A stretch of DNA of 64,000 nt. Origin: Curtobacterium sp. 9128 (GTDB lineage Bacteria; Actinomycetota; Actinomycetes; Actinomycetales; Microbacteriaceae). The stretch is taken from NCBI RefSeq assembly GCF_007673775.1, contig NZ_VEAF01000004.1, positions 487,133-551,132 on the forward strand, in the 5' to 3' direction. The position numbers and the translations under genes were made by a program. The notes under the pieces were generated by a model. It was not told where the DNA came from, did no database searches, and worked only from the letters and a program-made list of their open reading frames with translations. The stretch's first letter is position 1. Every line of letters begins with the position of its first letter. Below are positions 9,924 to 19,372 of the stretch, in pieces.

Positions 9924-10918
9924 TAGATCGGCACCCGCACCTGCTCGAGCACCTGCTGGAGCACCCCGTCGGCGCCGACGCCCTCGAGCTCGGCGTCCGA
10001 GGCGACCCGGAGGCGGTGCCGCCACACCGGCAGGAGCATCGCCTGCACGTGGTCGGGCGTGATCGCGTCGTACCCGGTGATCCACGCCCAGGCCTTCGCC
10101 GCGGCGAGCAGGGCGGTCGCGCCGCGCGGGCTGACCCCGACGCGGACCGACGGTGCCTGCCGGGTGGCTCGGGCGAGGTCGACGACGTAGGCGAGGACGT
10201 CGTCACGGGCGCCGACGGCGCGGACGGCGCGCTGCGCGGCGGTGACCTCGGCGATCCCGACCACGGGTTCGATCCCGGCGGAGCGGACGTCGCGCGCGAC
10301 GAAGCCGTCGGCGTGTCGGCGGAGCACCTGCCACTCGACGTCGCGGGGCGGCACGTCGAGCGTGAGCTTCATGAGGAAGCGGTCCAGCTGCGCCTCGGGC
10401 AGCGTGTAGGTGCCCTCGAACTCGATCGGGTTCATCGTCGCGGCCACGAAGAACGGGTCCGGCAGCGGCATCGCCCGGCCGTCGACACTGACCTGGCGTT
10501 CCTCCATCGCCTCGAGGAGCGCGGACTGCGTCTTCGGGGGTGTGCGGTTCACCTCGTCGGCGAGGAGCACGTTGGTGAACACCGGTCCCTCGCGGAAGGG
10601 GAACGTGCCCGTCGAGGCGTCGTACACGAGCGAGCCGGTGACGTCGCCGGGCATCAGGTCGGGGGTGAACTGGATCCGCTTGGTGTCGAGCGACATCGCG
10701 GCGGCGAGGCTGCGGACCAGCAGGGTCTTCGCGACCCCGGGGACGCCCTCGAGCAGCACGTGGCCCTGCGCGAGCAGTCCGACGATCAGCCCGGAGACGG
10801 CGCCCTCCTGCCCGACGACGGCCTTGCCGACCTCGGCACGGACCCGGCCGAAGGCGTCGCGGAGCGGGTCCGCGCTCGCGGTGGTGGCACTGGTCGCGGT
10901 GGTGGGGTGGTCGGTCAC
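9923..10918 (-). CDS. MoxR family AAA+ ATPase
   Basis: The 331-residue protein carries Walker A GVPGVAKT at 58-65, Walker B VLLADEVNR at about 115-123, sensor MNPIEFEGTYTLPEAQLDRF and the C-terminal AAA lid typical of MoxR chaperones. It begins with a Thr/Ala-rich tail. MoxR ATPases act in the cytosol on client complexes together with vWA/DUF58 proteins. Here it lies between DUF4350 (four-base ATGA overlap) and DUF58 (one-base overlap), the classical arrangement. Confidence 0.95.
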   Translation of the reverse strand: MTDHPTTATSATTASADPLRDAFGRVRAEVGKAVVGQEGAVSGLIVGLLAQGHVLLEGVPGVAKTLLVRSLAAAMSLDTKRIQFTPDLMPGDVTGSLVYDASTGTFPFREGPVFTNVLLADEVNRTPPKTQSALLEAMEERQVSVDGRAMPLPDPFFVAATMNPIEFEGTYTLPEAQLDRFLMKLTLDVPPRDVEWQVLRRHADGFVARDVRSAGIEPVVGIAEVTAAQRAVRAVGARDDVLAYVVDLARATRQAPSVRVGVSPRGATALLAAAKAWAWITGYDAITPDHVQAMLLPVWRHRLRVASDAELEGVGADGVLQQVLEQVRVPI

Positions 10919-12198
10919 GGTCGTCCTCCTGGTCGGGGGTCATCGGTGGGTGCTGGTGCGCGGTCGGCCCGCGTCGGTCCGGCGGGCGGGGCCTCCGGCC
11001 TGGAGGCCCGTGGTGCGGCCCCGGAGACGGCGCTCGTCACGGCGCGCTCGAGGTCGTCGACCGCCGCGGCTCCGTCGACCAGCGCGCGGTGGTCGGTGGT
11101 CGGCCCGCCGACGAGCACGGCTCCGACGTGCGTCGCCGGTCGCCCGGTGACGGCCGCGGCGCGGCGCACCACCTCGTCGACGTGCGCGGACCGGGGGAGT
11201 CCGAGCGCCCTGCCGATCCGGCGGATCGCGGCCAGGCGGAGCGTGTCGAGCGTGTGGGTGCGGTCGCGGGTCCTGGCGTAGAGGCGGGCCCGGCCCTCGG
11301 TGGTCTCGGATGCGCGGACCACGACGGGGAGCTGTTCGACGACGAGCGGCCCGAGCCGACGACCGCGCCAGACCCCGGCGGCCACCGCGACGAGTGCCAG
11401 GAGCCCGATCGCACCGGGGACCCACGGCGGCGCGAGGCTGCCGAGGGTCGGGGCCGCATCTGCGGTGCCGGCGGTCGGCACGTACCAGGTGAGGTGGTCG
11501 GTCCCGCCGAGGAGCCCGAGCGCCAGCGCCGCGTTCCCCGCGGTCGTGATCGTGTCGTTCCGGAACGCCGCCGTGGTGCCGACGAGCGTGACGGTGCCCG
11601 CGTCCGTCGCGGTCGCGACGAGGCCCCAGGTGCGGTCGGCACCGGTGCCGACCGGTGCGCAGCGGGACCCGGCCGACGCCGGGGCCGTGTAGCCCGTCCC
11701 GGCTGCCGACACCCGGCCCGCTGCCCGCGCCGCCGGGACGGCGCACGACGCCGTGGACACGGTCGCGGTCGACTCGATCGCCGCCGCGGGTTGCACGTCG
11801 AGCCCGAAGGCCTCGAGCACGGCCGGGTCCTGCGTCACCAGGACCGCGTCCGGCACGGTGCGGGCGATCCGGCGCGCGGCGGAGGGTGCCAGCACCCCGG
11901 CGGAGTCGTCCACGAAGACCGTGCCGGTGCCGATCCGGTGGACGTCGTGCACGACGTCGACGTCGGTGCCCTGCTGTTCGAGTACGCGGACGAGTGCCTT
12001 CGACCCGCTCGCGGTCGGGGAGGTGGGGTCGAGCGGGTCGTTCGTCGGACCGCTGCGGCTGCCGATCGCGGCGGTGAGCACGGCGAGGAGCACCCCGACC
12101 GCGACGACGGCGACCCAGAACACGATCCGGGCACCCCGGCCGTCACGGTCCGGCGCCGCCGTCTCCCGGACACCGGGCCCGACCGTCGTGGCGCTCAC
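10915..12198 (-). CDS. DUF4350 domain-containing membrane protein
   Basis: A 427-residue protein with an N-terminal transmembrane segment (about 25-47), an extracytoplasmic DUF4350 domain containing SKALVRVLEQQGTDVDVV and VTQDPAVLEAFGLDV, a second transmembrane helix near residue 270, and a soluble C-terminal tail with RLYARTRDRTHTLDTLRLAAIRR. Overlaps by four bases at both ends (with DUF4129 and moxR) show a tightly coupled operon. Biochemical role unknown. Confidence 0.88.
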   Translation of the reverse strand: MSATTVGPGVRETAAPDRDGRGARIVFWVAVVAVGVLLAVLTAAIGSRSGPTNDPLDPTSPTASGSKALVRVLEQQGTDVDVVHDVHRIGTGTVFVDDSAGVLAPSAARRIARTVPDAVLVTQDPAVLEAFGLDVQPAAAIESTATVSTASCAVPAARAAGRVSAAGTGYTAPASAGSRCAPVGTGADRTWGLVATATDAGTVTLVGTTAAFRNDTITTAGNAALALGLLGGTDHLTWYVPTAGTADAAPTLGSLAPPWVPGAIGLLALVAVAAGVWRGRRLGPLVVEQLPVVVRASETTEGRARLYARTRDRTHTLDTLRLAAIRRIGRALGLPRSAHVDEVVRRAAAVTGRPATHVGAVLVGGPTTDHRALVDGAAAVDDLERAVTSAVSGAAPRASRPEAPPAGPTRADRAPAPTDDPRPGGRP

Positions 12199-12836
12199 GC
12201 GGGCACCGCCGGCGTGGTCGTCCGCGCGGGTCGGGCGGCGCGGACGGTCTGCTCGGTCTCGACGACCTGCCGGGCGGCGTGCTCGTCGGGCTCGTCGCCG
12301 AGGTACCTGGTGCCGTCGAAGGTCGCCGCCGCGGCGTGCAAGGCGTGCAGGGCGTCCGGGAACACCACGGCCGCACGGCCCGCGATGGCCTGCGCCGTCG
12401 CTCCGGGGACGTCGGGTACGAGGTCGCGTTCGCCGAGGCCCCGTGCCAGCGCGCGGTAGCCCTCGAGCACCGCGGCCGACCAGTCACCGGCGCCGAGCGC
12501 CGTACGTGCTGCCGCCGCGATCTCGGCCGCGGAGCGCAGGTCGTCGTCGTCGAGCACGCCGCCGACCCGGTCCGCGCGGAGCCGGGCGCGCCGCCGGGGG
12601 AGTCCGCGAGCCACGACCACGATGACGACCACCGCGACGAGGACCACGACCGCGACGACGAGGAGCGTCCGCCCGAACGCCGGCGAGCCCAAGCCGTCCG
12701 GGCGCAGCGAACCGAGCCAGTCGAAGAATCCCCGTGACAGGCGGTCCCACCAGGTGACGTGTGCGCCGTCGTACTCGGAGCGCTGGAGTTCACGCTCGAG
12801 GAGCCGGCGGGCCTCGTCCGGGTCGACCGTCGCCAT
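12195..12836 (-). CDS. DUF4129 domain-containing membrane protein
   Basis: A 213-residue protein with one transmembrane helix at about 57-78 (RTLLVVAVVVLVAVVVIVV) and a cytosolic DUF4129 part: AAAARTALGAGDWSAAVLEGYRALARGLGERDL. The N-terminal part contains the family-typical DEARRLLERELQRSEY. The ATG shares its last base with the stop codon of the upstream membrane protein gene. It belongs to the moxR operon; function unknown. Confidence 0.88.
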   Translation of the reverse strand: MATVDPDEARRLLERELQRSEYDGAHVTWWDRLSRGFFDWLGSLRPDGLGSPAFGRTLLVVAVVVLVAVVVIVVVARGLPRRRARLRADRVGGVLDDDDLRSAAEIAAAARTALGAGDWSAAVLEGYRALARGLGERDLVPDVPGATAQAIAGRAAVVFPDALHALHAAAATFDGTRYLGDEPDEHAARQVVETEQTVRAARPARTTTPAVPA

Positions 12837-14209
12837 CAGTGTCCGCCCGGCCGTGGTGGGCCCCACTGCTGCTGCGGCGGCTGCGGCTGTGGCTGCCAGC
12901 CGGGTTGCTGCGGCCAGCCGGCCTGCTGGGGCCAGCCTGGCTGCATCGGAGGCTGCTGGGGCCAGCCTGGCTGCATCGGGGGCTGCTGCTGCCACCCCTG
13001 GCCGCCGAGGGGCCACGAGGGGCGGACCACCTGCGGCGCCGGGGCGAACGGGTCGCTCGGCTGTCCGGTCTCCAGGTGGGACGCGATGCGCTGGTCGAGG
13101 GCCTCGGTCCGGATGCGGCGGTCGATCGCCAGGAACGTGGTGATCGAGGCGCTGAGGACGTCCGTCACGCACTGCACCGCGATCACGAGGAGGCTGCCGA
13201 GCACGAGCGTGACGACCGCACCCACCGAGACGCCGGAGCCGGACCCGGTCTGCCCCAGCGGGTCGAACACGCCGGAGAACAGGCTCGCACCGACCGTCAG
13301 CGGCGTGCTCGCGATCCCGGCAGCGAACCCGAACATGACCTGCACGAGCAGCAGGATGCCGAACGTGCGCCAGAACGCGCCGCGGGTGAGCCGCCAGGAC
13401 TGGGCCGCTGCCGCGAAGACGCCGCGGCCCTCGAGCGCGATCGTCGGGACGGTGAAGGCGAAGCGCGTGGCGAAGAAGGCCAGTGCGACGCCGAACCCGA
13501 GCACCATCCCGATGATGCCGAGCACGAACCCGCCGACACCGCTGTTGCTCGCCGCCAGGGCACCGACGAAGCCCGCCACGACGAGGGCGAAGGCCCCACC
13601 GACGACGAGCCCGCCGGCGATCTGCAGCAGCATCCACCAGAGCACGGTCAGCCGCCGACCGGCCAGCAGGGTCCAGAGCCCGCGGAAGGTGCCGCGGCGT
13701 CCGAGCATGCGCTGCCCGGAGTCGACCGCGACCGGCGCGACGAGGAACCCGCGGGCGATCCACGCCAGGAACGGCACCGCGACCGAGATCACGAGGAACA
13801 GCAGCACGGACCCGGCGAGGATCGTGTCGGAGTCCCCGGAGCCGGATCCGTCCACGGCGGCGAACATCCGGGACTGCAGGGACTCGCGTCCGAGCGCGGA
13901 CGCCAGGGTGGAGACGAGTCCGAGCACGCCGGAGAGCAGCAGGCTCCAGAGCAGCAGCACGCGGGGGTTCCGACCGAACACGGCGAACGCGCCGGCCAGC
14001 ACGTCGCCCAGGCCGAGCGGCCGCAGCGGGACGACCGGGCGCGAGCGCGGCAGGGGCGCGCCGGGGAACGGCGGCGGGGGCGTGGACCCGCCGGGGAACG
14101 GCGGGGGCAGTGGAGCCGACCCACCCGGGAAGGGCGGCGGCGTCGGGGCACGGTCCGGGCCTCCAGGCCGTGTGCTCGCGCCGGGTGTCTGCCAGTCGTC
14201 GCCAGCCAT
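12836..14209 (-). CDS. Proline-rich multi-pass membrane protein (glycerophosphodiester phosphodiesterase membrane-domain type)
   Basis: First gene of the moxR operon, 457 residues. The N-terminus has three to four copies of a PPPFPGGS-like unit, then about six transmembrane segments between residues 70 and 375 with LGLGDVLAGAFAVFGRNPRVLLLW at the start, a layout seen in the membrane domain linked to glycerophosphoryl diester phosphodiesterases. The last 60 residues repeat QPGWPQQPPM-like units rich in Gln, Pro and Trp. No catalytic phosphodiesterase domain is present. The disordered ends may bind partners; this is inference. Confidence 0.75.
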   Translation of the reverse strand: MAGDDWQTPGASTRPGGPDRAPTPPPFPGGSAPLPPPFPGGSTPPPPFPGAPLPRSRPVVPLRPLGLGDVLAGAFAVFGRNPRVLLLWSLLLSGVLGLVSTLASALGRESLQSRMFAAVDGSGSGDSDTILAGSVLLFLVISVAVPFLAWIARGFLVAPVAVDSGQRMLGRRGTFRGLWTLLAGRRLTVLWWMLLQIAGGLVVGGAFALVVAGFVGALAASNSGVGGFVLGIIGMVLGFGVALAFFATRFAFTVPTIALEGRGVFAAAAQSWRLTRGAFWRTFGILLLVQVMFGFAAGIASTPLTVGASLFSGVFDPLGQTGSGSGVSVGAVVTLVLGSLLVIAVQCVTDVLSASITTFLAIDRRIRTEALDQRIASHLETGQPSDPFAPAPQVVRPSWPLGGQGWQQQPPMQPGWPQQPPMQPGWPQQAGWPQQPGWQPQPQPPQQQWGPPRPGGH

Positions 14210-14355
14210 GGAACCGCCCCCTCACCTCGGTCGCATGCGGCAACACGCGAACGCTCCCATCCTGGCGGAAAAGCCGATGCGATGGGGCCTCGGCTATCGT
14301 GAACGGGAAGTGCCGGCCCGGGCACCCCCGTACGCCACCGAAGAGTCCTCATCAC

Positions 14356-15030
14356 ATGACACCGCGCATCCTCGTCGTCGACGACGACCAGGCCCTCGCC
14401 GAGATGATCGGCATCGTCCTCCGCTCCGAGGGCTACGAACCCGAGTTCAGCGGCGACGGCAACGACGCCGTCGACGCCTTCCACGCCACGAAGCCGGACC
14501 TCGTCCTGCTCGACGTCATGCTCCCCGGCATCGACGGCATCGAGGTCTGCCGCCGGATCCGGGCCGAGAGCGGGACGCCCATCATCATGCTCACGGCTCG
14601 CGGCGACACCGCCGACGTCGTCACGGGGCTCGAGAACGGCGCGGACGACTACGTCGTCAAGCCCTTCAACCCGAAGGAGCTCGTCGCGCGCATCCGGACC
14701 CGGCTCCGTCCGACCGCCGCGGACGCCACCGTGCTGCACGTCGGTGACCTGACCGTCGACGTCCCCGGGCACGAGGTCCGCCGCGGGGACGCCGTCATCG
14801 CGCTCACCCCGCTCGAGTTCGACCTGCTCCGTGCCCTCGCCGAGAAGCCGAACCAGGTCTTCACCCGCGAGATGCTGCTCGAACAGGTGTGGGGCTACCA
14901 CTACAAGGCGGACACCCGGCTGGTGAACGTGCACGTCCAGCGCCTCCGCGCGAAGATCGAGCACGACCCGGACAACCCGCGCATCGTGTCCACCGTCCGT
15001 GGTGTCGGGTACCGCGCCGGCGGAGCCTGA
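14356..15030 (+). CDS. mtrA: MtrA-type OmpR family response regulator
   Basis: A 224-residue regulator with an N-terminal receiver (VVDDD at 7-11, phospho-acceptor Asp53 in LLDVMLPG, Lys near 102 in VVKPFNP) and a C-terminal winged helix ending TVRGVGYRAGG. MtrA controls cell-wall homeostasis and division genes in Actinobacteria. The identity rests on the adjacent mtrB and lpqB and on the FEFDLLRALAEKP-like effector segment. A TATCGT hexamer at 14295-14300 is a plausible -10; there is no clear Shine-Dalgarno sequence. The operon runs away from the moxR operon. Confidence 0.95.
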   Translation: MTPRILVVDDDQALAEMIGIVLRSEGYEPEFSGDGNDAVDAFHATKPDLVLLDVMLPGIDGIEVCRRIRAESGTPIIMLTARGDTADVVTGLENGADDYVVKPFNPKELVARIRTRLRPTAADATVLHVGDLTVDVPGHEVRRGDAVIALTPLEFDLLRALAEKPNQVFTREMLLEQVWGYHYKADTRLVNVHVQRLRAKIEHDPDNPRIVSTVRGVGYRAGGA

Positions 15031-15035
15031 CGACC

Positions 15036-16700
15036 GTGCCACCGTCCACCGCCCGGTCGACGTCCATCGGGCGCGTCCGCCGACGGCTGCGGAGGTGGGC
15101 CAGGCGGTTCTGGCGCGGCATCGCCTTCCTGTGGCGCCGCTCGCTCATGTTCCGGAGCGTCGCCATCACGGTGACGACCACCGGCCTCGCGGTCGTGATC
15201 ATCGGCACCGCGGTCATGCTGAGCATCTCGACGAACGTGTACTCGCAGCGCCGCGACCAGATCGAGGCGGAGTCCACCAGGGCCACGAACGTCGCCCAGG
15301 GCATCTTCGACGCGGCCACCGCGGCCGAGGACAACAACCAGTCCGAACTCGAGACCCTGCAGAACGAAGCGCAGCAGGCGATCCTGTCGAACACCACGAG
15401 CCCGGGTGGCACCAGGATCGCGATCGAGCGCTCGCCGGACCAGTCGACGCCGCAGACCCTGCAGAACGTCGCGAGCTCGGACTTCCCCGACGCGGTGATC
15501 ACCGACGCGCTGCGCAAGGAGGTCGGGAAGAACACCGGCAACCTGAGCCTGCAGCCCGTCCGCCTCGACGACGCCGGACGGACCGAACCCGGGCTGGCGG
15601 TCGGCTCGACCCTGCAGATCCCGAGTGCCGGACAGTACGAGCTCTACATCGTCTACGACCTCTCCGACGCGCAGCAGACCCTCGACTTCGTCTCGCAGAC
15701 GCTGTCCATCGGCGGCGTGGCGCTCATCGTCCTGATCGCCGTGGTGACCTCGCTCGTGGTGCGCCTGGTCGTCGTGCCGATCCGCGGAGCGGCCGAGACG
15801 AGCCGGAAGATCGCCGCCGGTCGCCTCGACGAGCGGATCCCGGTGAAGGGCCAGGACGACGTCGCGACGCTGGCCAGGAGCTTCAACGGCATGGCCGACG
15901 CCGTCAGCCGCCAGATCACCCAGCTCGCCGAGCTGTCCCGCGTGCAGCAGCGCTTCGTCTCGGACGTCTCGCACGAACTCCGCACCCCGCTCACCACGAT
16001 CCGCCTCGCCGGCGACGTGCTCTACGACGCCCGGCACGCCTTCGAGCCCGCCGTCGCCCGCTCGGCCGAGCTCCTGCACGACCAGATCGAGCGGTTCGAA
16101 CTGCTCCTCGCGGACCTGCTCGAGATCTCCCGCTACGACGCGCAGGCCGTCGAGCTGGAGACCGAACCCGTCGTGCCGGCGTCGCTGACCACCGACATCG
16201 TCGACGAGTTCCGCCCCCTCGCCGAACGGCTCGGCGTGGAGCTCCGCCTGGCGACGCCCGGCGGCCACACGACGATGCAGCTCGACGCCAGGCGCATCCG
16301 GCGCATCCTCCGCAACCTCGTCGGCAACGCGATCGAACACGGCGACGGCAAGCCCGTGCACGTCGTCGTGGACAGCGACGCCAGGACGGTCGCGATCGCG
16401 GTGCGCGACCACGGTGTGGGCATGCCGCCGGAGGACACCGCGCGCGTCTTCGACCGGTTCTGGCGCGCCGACCCGAGCCGCAAGCGCACCATCGGCGGCA
16501 CCGGCCTCGGGCTCGCCATCAGCCTCGGCGACGCGAACCTGCACGGCGGTCGGATCGACGTGTGGTCCCGCCCCGGCGAGGGCTCGGCGTTCGTGCTCAC
16601 GGTCCCGCGTGCCGGGCACGAGGTCACGACGACCTCGGCGATCCCGCTCCCCGAACTCGACGAGTCCTACGACGGCCCCCGCGAAGGAGACACCCCATGA
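15036..16700 (+). CDS. mtrB: MtrB sensor histidine kinase
   Basis: The GTG start, five bases after the mtrA stop, gives 554 residues. A basic N-terminus precedes a first transmembrane helix (about 45-67) and an extracytoplasmic sensor to about residue 215; a second helix, a HAMP domain, the H-box VSDVSHELRTPLTTIRLAG with His313, and an ATPase domain with NLVGNAIEHG, DHGVGMP and GTGLGLAIS follow. It phosphorylates MtrA. The stop overlaps the lpqB start by ATGA. Confidence 0.94.
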   Translation: MPPSTARSTSIGRVRRRLRRWARRFWRGIAFLWRRSLMFRSVAITVTTTGLAVVIIGTAVMLSISTNVYSQRRDQIEAESTRATNVAQGIFDAATAAEDNNQSELETLQNEAQQAILSNTTSPGGTRIAIERSPDQSTPQTLQNVASSDFPDAVITDALRKEVGKNTGNLSLQPVRLDDAGRTEPGLAVGSTLQIPSAGQYELYIVYDLSDAQQTLDFVSQTLSIGGVALIVLIAVVTSLVVRLVVVPIRGAAETSRKIAAGRLDERIPVKGQDDVATLARSFNGMADAVSRQITQLAELSRVQQRFVSDVSHELRTPLTTIRLAGDVLYDARHAFEPAVARSAELLHDQIERFELLLADLLEISRYDAQAVELETEPVVPASLTTDIVDEFRPLAERLGVELRLATPGGHTTMQLDARRIRRILRNLVGNAIEHGDGKPVHVVVDSDARTVAIAVRDHGVGMPPEDTARVFDRFWRADPSRKRTIGGTGLGLAISLGDANLHGGRIDVWSRPGEGSAFVLTVPRAGHEVTTTSAIPLPELDESYDGPREGDTP

Positions 16701-18373
16701 CCCTCCGACGTGCTGTCGCCGCGGCTCTCGCCGCGGTCGCCCTGGTCGCCCTCACCGCGTGCGCGGCGATCCCGACGGGCGGCCCGGTCCGGAGCGGGCA
16801 GAGCCTCAAGGGCGACTCCCTCTCCGGGGTGGACTTCCGCCCGAGCGGACCGCAGGACGGGCAGGACCAGGCGACCGTCCTCGAGAAGTTCATCGACGCC
16901 GCGACCGGCGCCCAGGACAACTACGCCATCGCCCGGGAGTTCCTCAGCGACTCCTTCTCGCAGAAGTGGAACCCCCGCCAGGGCGTCACCATCCGCCAGG
17001 GCGACGGCGACGTCGAGCGCGTCGGAGCCCGCGAACTGACCTACACACTGACCTCCACCGCGACGGTCGACAGCGACGGCGAGTACACCGCTGCGGTCCG
17101 GCCGACCTCGTCGACCCTCACCTTCCAGTTCACGAAGGAGGGCGGTCAGTGGCGCATCAAGTACGCCCCCGACGGCATCATCCTGTCGCCGGTGAGCTTC
17201 GAGCAGGTGTTCCAGGCGCACGCCCTCTACTTCTACGACCCCACCTACCGGTACCTCGTGCCCGACGAGCGCTGGTTCCTGGCCCGCTCGTCGACGAGCA
17301 CCCGGATCGCGAGCGCCCTGCTCGCCGGACCGGCCGGGTGGATGAAGGGCGCCGTCCTCTCGTCGTTCCCGGAGGGCACCCAGCTCTCGCTCAACGCCGT
17401 GACCGTCGACAACGGGACCGCCCAGGTCGACCTCTCCAGCGATGCACTGGGGTCGAGCACCGTCGACAAGGTCCGCATGCGCGAGCAGCTGACCCGGTCG
17501 CTGGCATCCGTCGCGACGATCTCGTCGGTCGACCTGACCATCGAGGGTGCGACCGTCTCCGTCCCCGACTCCGGCGGGACCGCGGCGATCGTGGCCCCCG
17601 ACGTCGACCCGCGGCCGCTCGTCGTCGCCGGTGACGCCGCCGGGTACGCGACGGGGACGGGTGACGTCACCGCCCTCGGCGACGGCATGGGAGCGGCCAT
17701 CGCCGGACTCCACCCCTCGTCGCTCTCGCTCAGCGCCGCCGGGACCGAGGCAGCCGTCGGCGCCCCGAACGGCGTCTCCGTCGTCCGGAGCGGCAAGAAG
17801 ACGGCCCTCCTCGACACCCGCAGCCCCGACGTGTCCCCGTCCATCGACGACGCCGGGTTCGTCTGGGTCGGCCAGTCCTCCGACCCCCGGGACGTCATCG
17901 CCTACGGCCTCCTCGGGGACCCGCACACGATCACGACGACGCTGCCGAGCGGCCGACTCGTCTCGTTCGAGGTCTCGCGGGACTCGACACGCGCGCTCGC
18001 GCTCATCGACACCGCCGACGGACCGGGGCTCTACGTGATGGCGATCATCCGCGGCTCCGACCGGACCCCGACCGCGCTGGGGACGCCGGTCCGACTGCAG
18101 GCCGCGTCCGGCAAGGCCGTCGGCGCCACCTGGGTCACCGACCTCGACGTCGCGTCCGTCGGCCGTGACGCCGACGGCTCGAACGTCGTCCGCGCGACGA
18201 TCGGCGGCCAGTCGACGGTCCTGCAGCGGCCGGACGGCACCGCCATGCAGATCGCCGGCGGCAGCGGGGGAGCGCTCCTGCTCCGCACGAGCGACGGGCA
18301 GGTGCTGCAGTCGACCGGCGGCGGGTGGGACCGGACCGGGGTGACGGCCGAGGTGCTGGGCACGCAGCGGTAG
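16697..18373 (+). CDS. lpqB: LpqB lipoprotein
   Basis: A 558-residue lipoprotein with signal peptide and lipobox LTAC (acylated Cys22). The GerMN-like region lies near residues 190-290 (SALLAGPAGWMKGAVLSSFP and EGTQLSLNAVTVDNGTAQVDLS), followed by a beta-propeller-like LpqB domain. LpqB modulates the MtrAB system at the membrane surface in Actinobacteria, and the three genes are coupled here by overlap. The C-terminus is followed by a short gap to the ComF gene. Confidence 0.95.
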   Translation: MTLRRAVAAALAAVALVALTACAAIPTGGPVRSGQSLKGDSLSGVDFRPSGPQDGQDQATVLEKFIDAATGAQDNYAIAREFLSDSFSQKWNPRQGVTIRQGDGDVERVGARELTYTLTSTATVDSDGEYTAAVRPTSSTLTFQFTKEGGQWRIKYAPDGIILSPVSFEQVFQAHALYFYDPTYRYLVPDERWFLARSSTSTRIASALLAGPAGWMKGAVLSSFPEGTQLSLNAVTVDNGTAQVDLSSDALGSSTVDKVRMREQLTRSLASVATISSVDLTIEGATVSVPDSGGTAAIVAPDVDPRPLVVAGDAAGYATGTGDVTALGDGMGAAIAGLHPSSLSLSAAGTEAAVGAPNGVSVVRSGKKTALLDTRSPDVSPSIDDAGFVWVGQSSDPRDVIAYGLLGDPHTITTTLPSGRLVSFEVSRDSTRALALIDTADGPGLYVMAIIRGSDRTPTALGTPVRLQAASGKAVGATWVTDLDVASVGRDADGSNVVRATIGGQSTVLQRPDGTAMQIAGGSGGALLLRTSDGQVLQSTGGGWDRTGVTAEVLGTQR

Positions 18374-18457
18374 AGCGCGGTTCCTCCACAGGCCACCCGG
18401 ACTGGAGGCTCGTCCACCGCCCGGCAGACCCGCCGCCGGTCCGGCCCGTGGCCGGTC

Positions 18458-18469
18458 GAGGATCGTGGC
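18458..18469 (+). promoter_or_regulatory. Probable leaderless promoter of the ComF-like gene
   Basis: GAGGAT at 18458-18463 stands six bases before the ATG at 18470. The match to the -10 consensus is partial; the spacing equals that of other leaderless genes in this window. Confidence 0.35.
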
Positions 18470-19177
18470 ATGTCCGCTGCTGACCACCCACCGTCGCCCT
18501 CCCCGTCTGCTGTGTCCTCTCCGCCTGTGTCGTCGGCGATGCGGCGATCCGCCTGGTCGGCGGCACTCGTCGCCGTCCTGGCGCTGTTCCTCCCCGTGAC
18601 GTGCCTGGGGTGCGGCTCGCCCGACCGCGCCGTGTGCCCGGACTGCCGCGCCGCACTCGCCGCTTCGCCCCGACGGGTCCGACTCGTCGCGGGGGTGCGA
18701 CTCGACGCGGCGTTCGAGTACGAGGGCCTCGTCCGCACGCTGCTGCTCGAGCTGAAGCTGCGTGGACGGACGGACGTCGCAGCCCTGCTCGGTCGTCGCA
18801 CCGCAGCCCTCGTGCGGCAGGCGCTCGCCGCGTCGCCGCCCGGCACCGTCGTCGCGCGGATCCCACCCTCCCCGCGCGGTCGGCGCCGACGGGGGTTCGA
18901 CACCGTGGTGCTCCTCCTCGCCACGGGCGGGGTCCGCGGCACCAGGCCGCTCCGGCGTCGACGCGGTGCAACGGCCGGGCAGAAGGAGCGTTCGGCACTG
19001 GAGCGGGTGGACGCCACGGTCGAATCCCTGCGGGCGGAGCGGTTCCGCGGCCGCGACGTCGTGGTCGTCGACGACGTCGTGACCACCGGCGTGACGATGG
19101 CCGAGGCGGTCCGGGCAGTCCGAGCCGCCGGCGGTCGGGTCACACGGTGCGTCGCGACGGCGAGCGTGGAGTCGTGA
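18470..19177 (+). CDS. ComF family phosphoribosyltransferase-like protein
   Basis: A 235-residue protein. After a low-complexity Ser/Pro stretch and a hydrophobic segment come four cysteines (C45, C48, C56, C59) of a small zinc site, then a PRTase-type fold with the phosphoribosyl-binding signature VVVVDDVVTTGVTM. ComF proteins act in natural transformation in other bacteria; in Actinobacteria the role is unproven. The start is supported by a -10-like element, but Met24 (MRRSAWSAALV) is an alternative. No competence genes are next to it. Confidence 0.85.
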   Translation: MSAADHPPSPSPSAVSSPPVSSAMRRSAWSAALVAVLALFLPVTCLGCGSPDRAVCPDCRAALAASPRRVRLVAGVRLDAAFEYEGLVRTLLLELKLRGRTDVAALLGRRTAALVRQALAASPPGTVVARIPPSPRGRRRRGFDTVVLLLATGGVRGTRPLRRRRGATAGQKERSALERVDATVESLRAERFRGRDVVVVDDVVTTGVTMAEAVRAVRAAGGRVTRCVATASVES

Positions 19178-19372
19178 TGCGTCCGTGTCGGGGGGCGGAC
19201 GCGGTGGCGACCGGCTGGTGAACGCCCGGTGTCCACTGTGCATCCGGTGGGTGTCCGGGTGGAACCCGCGGCGTCGGGTGACGCGGAGGTGCCGACGGGG
19301 ATAGCCTCCCGGACAAGGCGTTCAGGATCGCCGGATGGAGGCGACGCGCCGAAGTACGGATGGGAGCCGCGC

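Noticed and set aside
19178..19372. SigH/SigR-type stress promoter before hpf
   Set aside because: GGAAC at 19261 has no GTT at the required distance.
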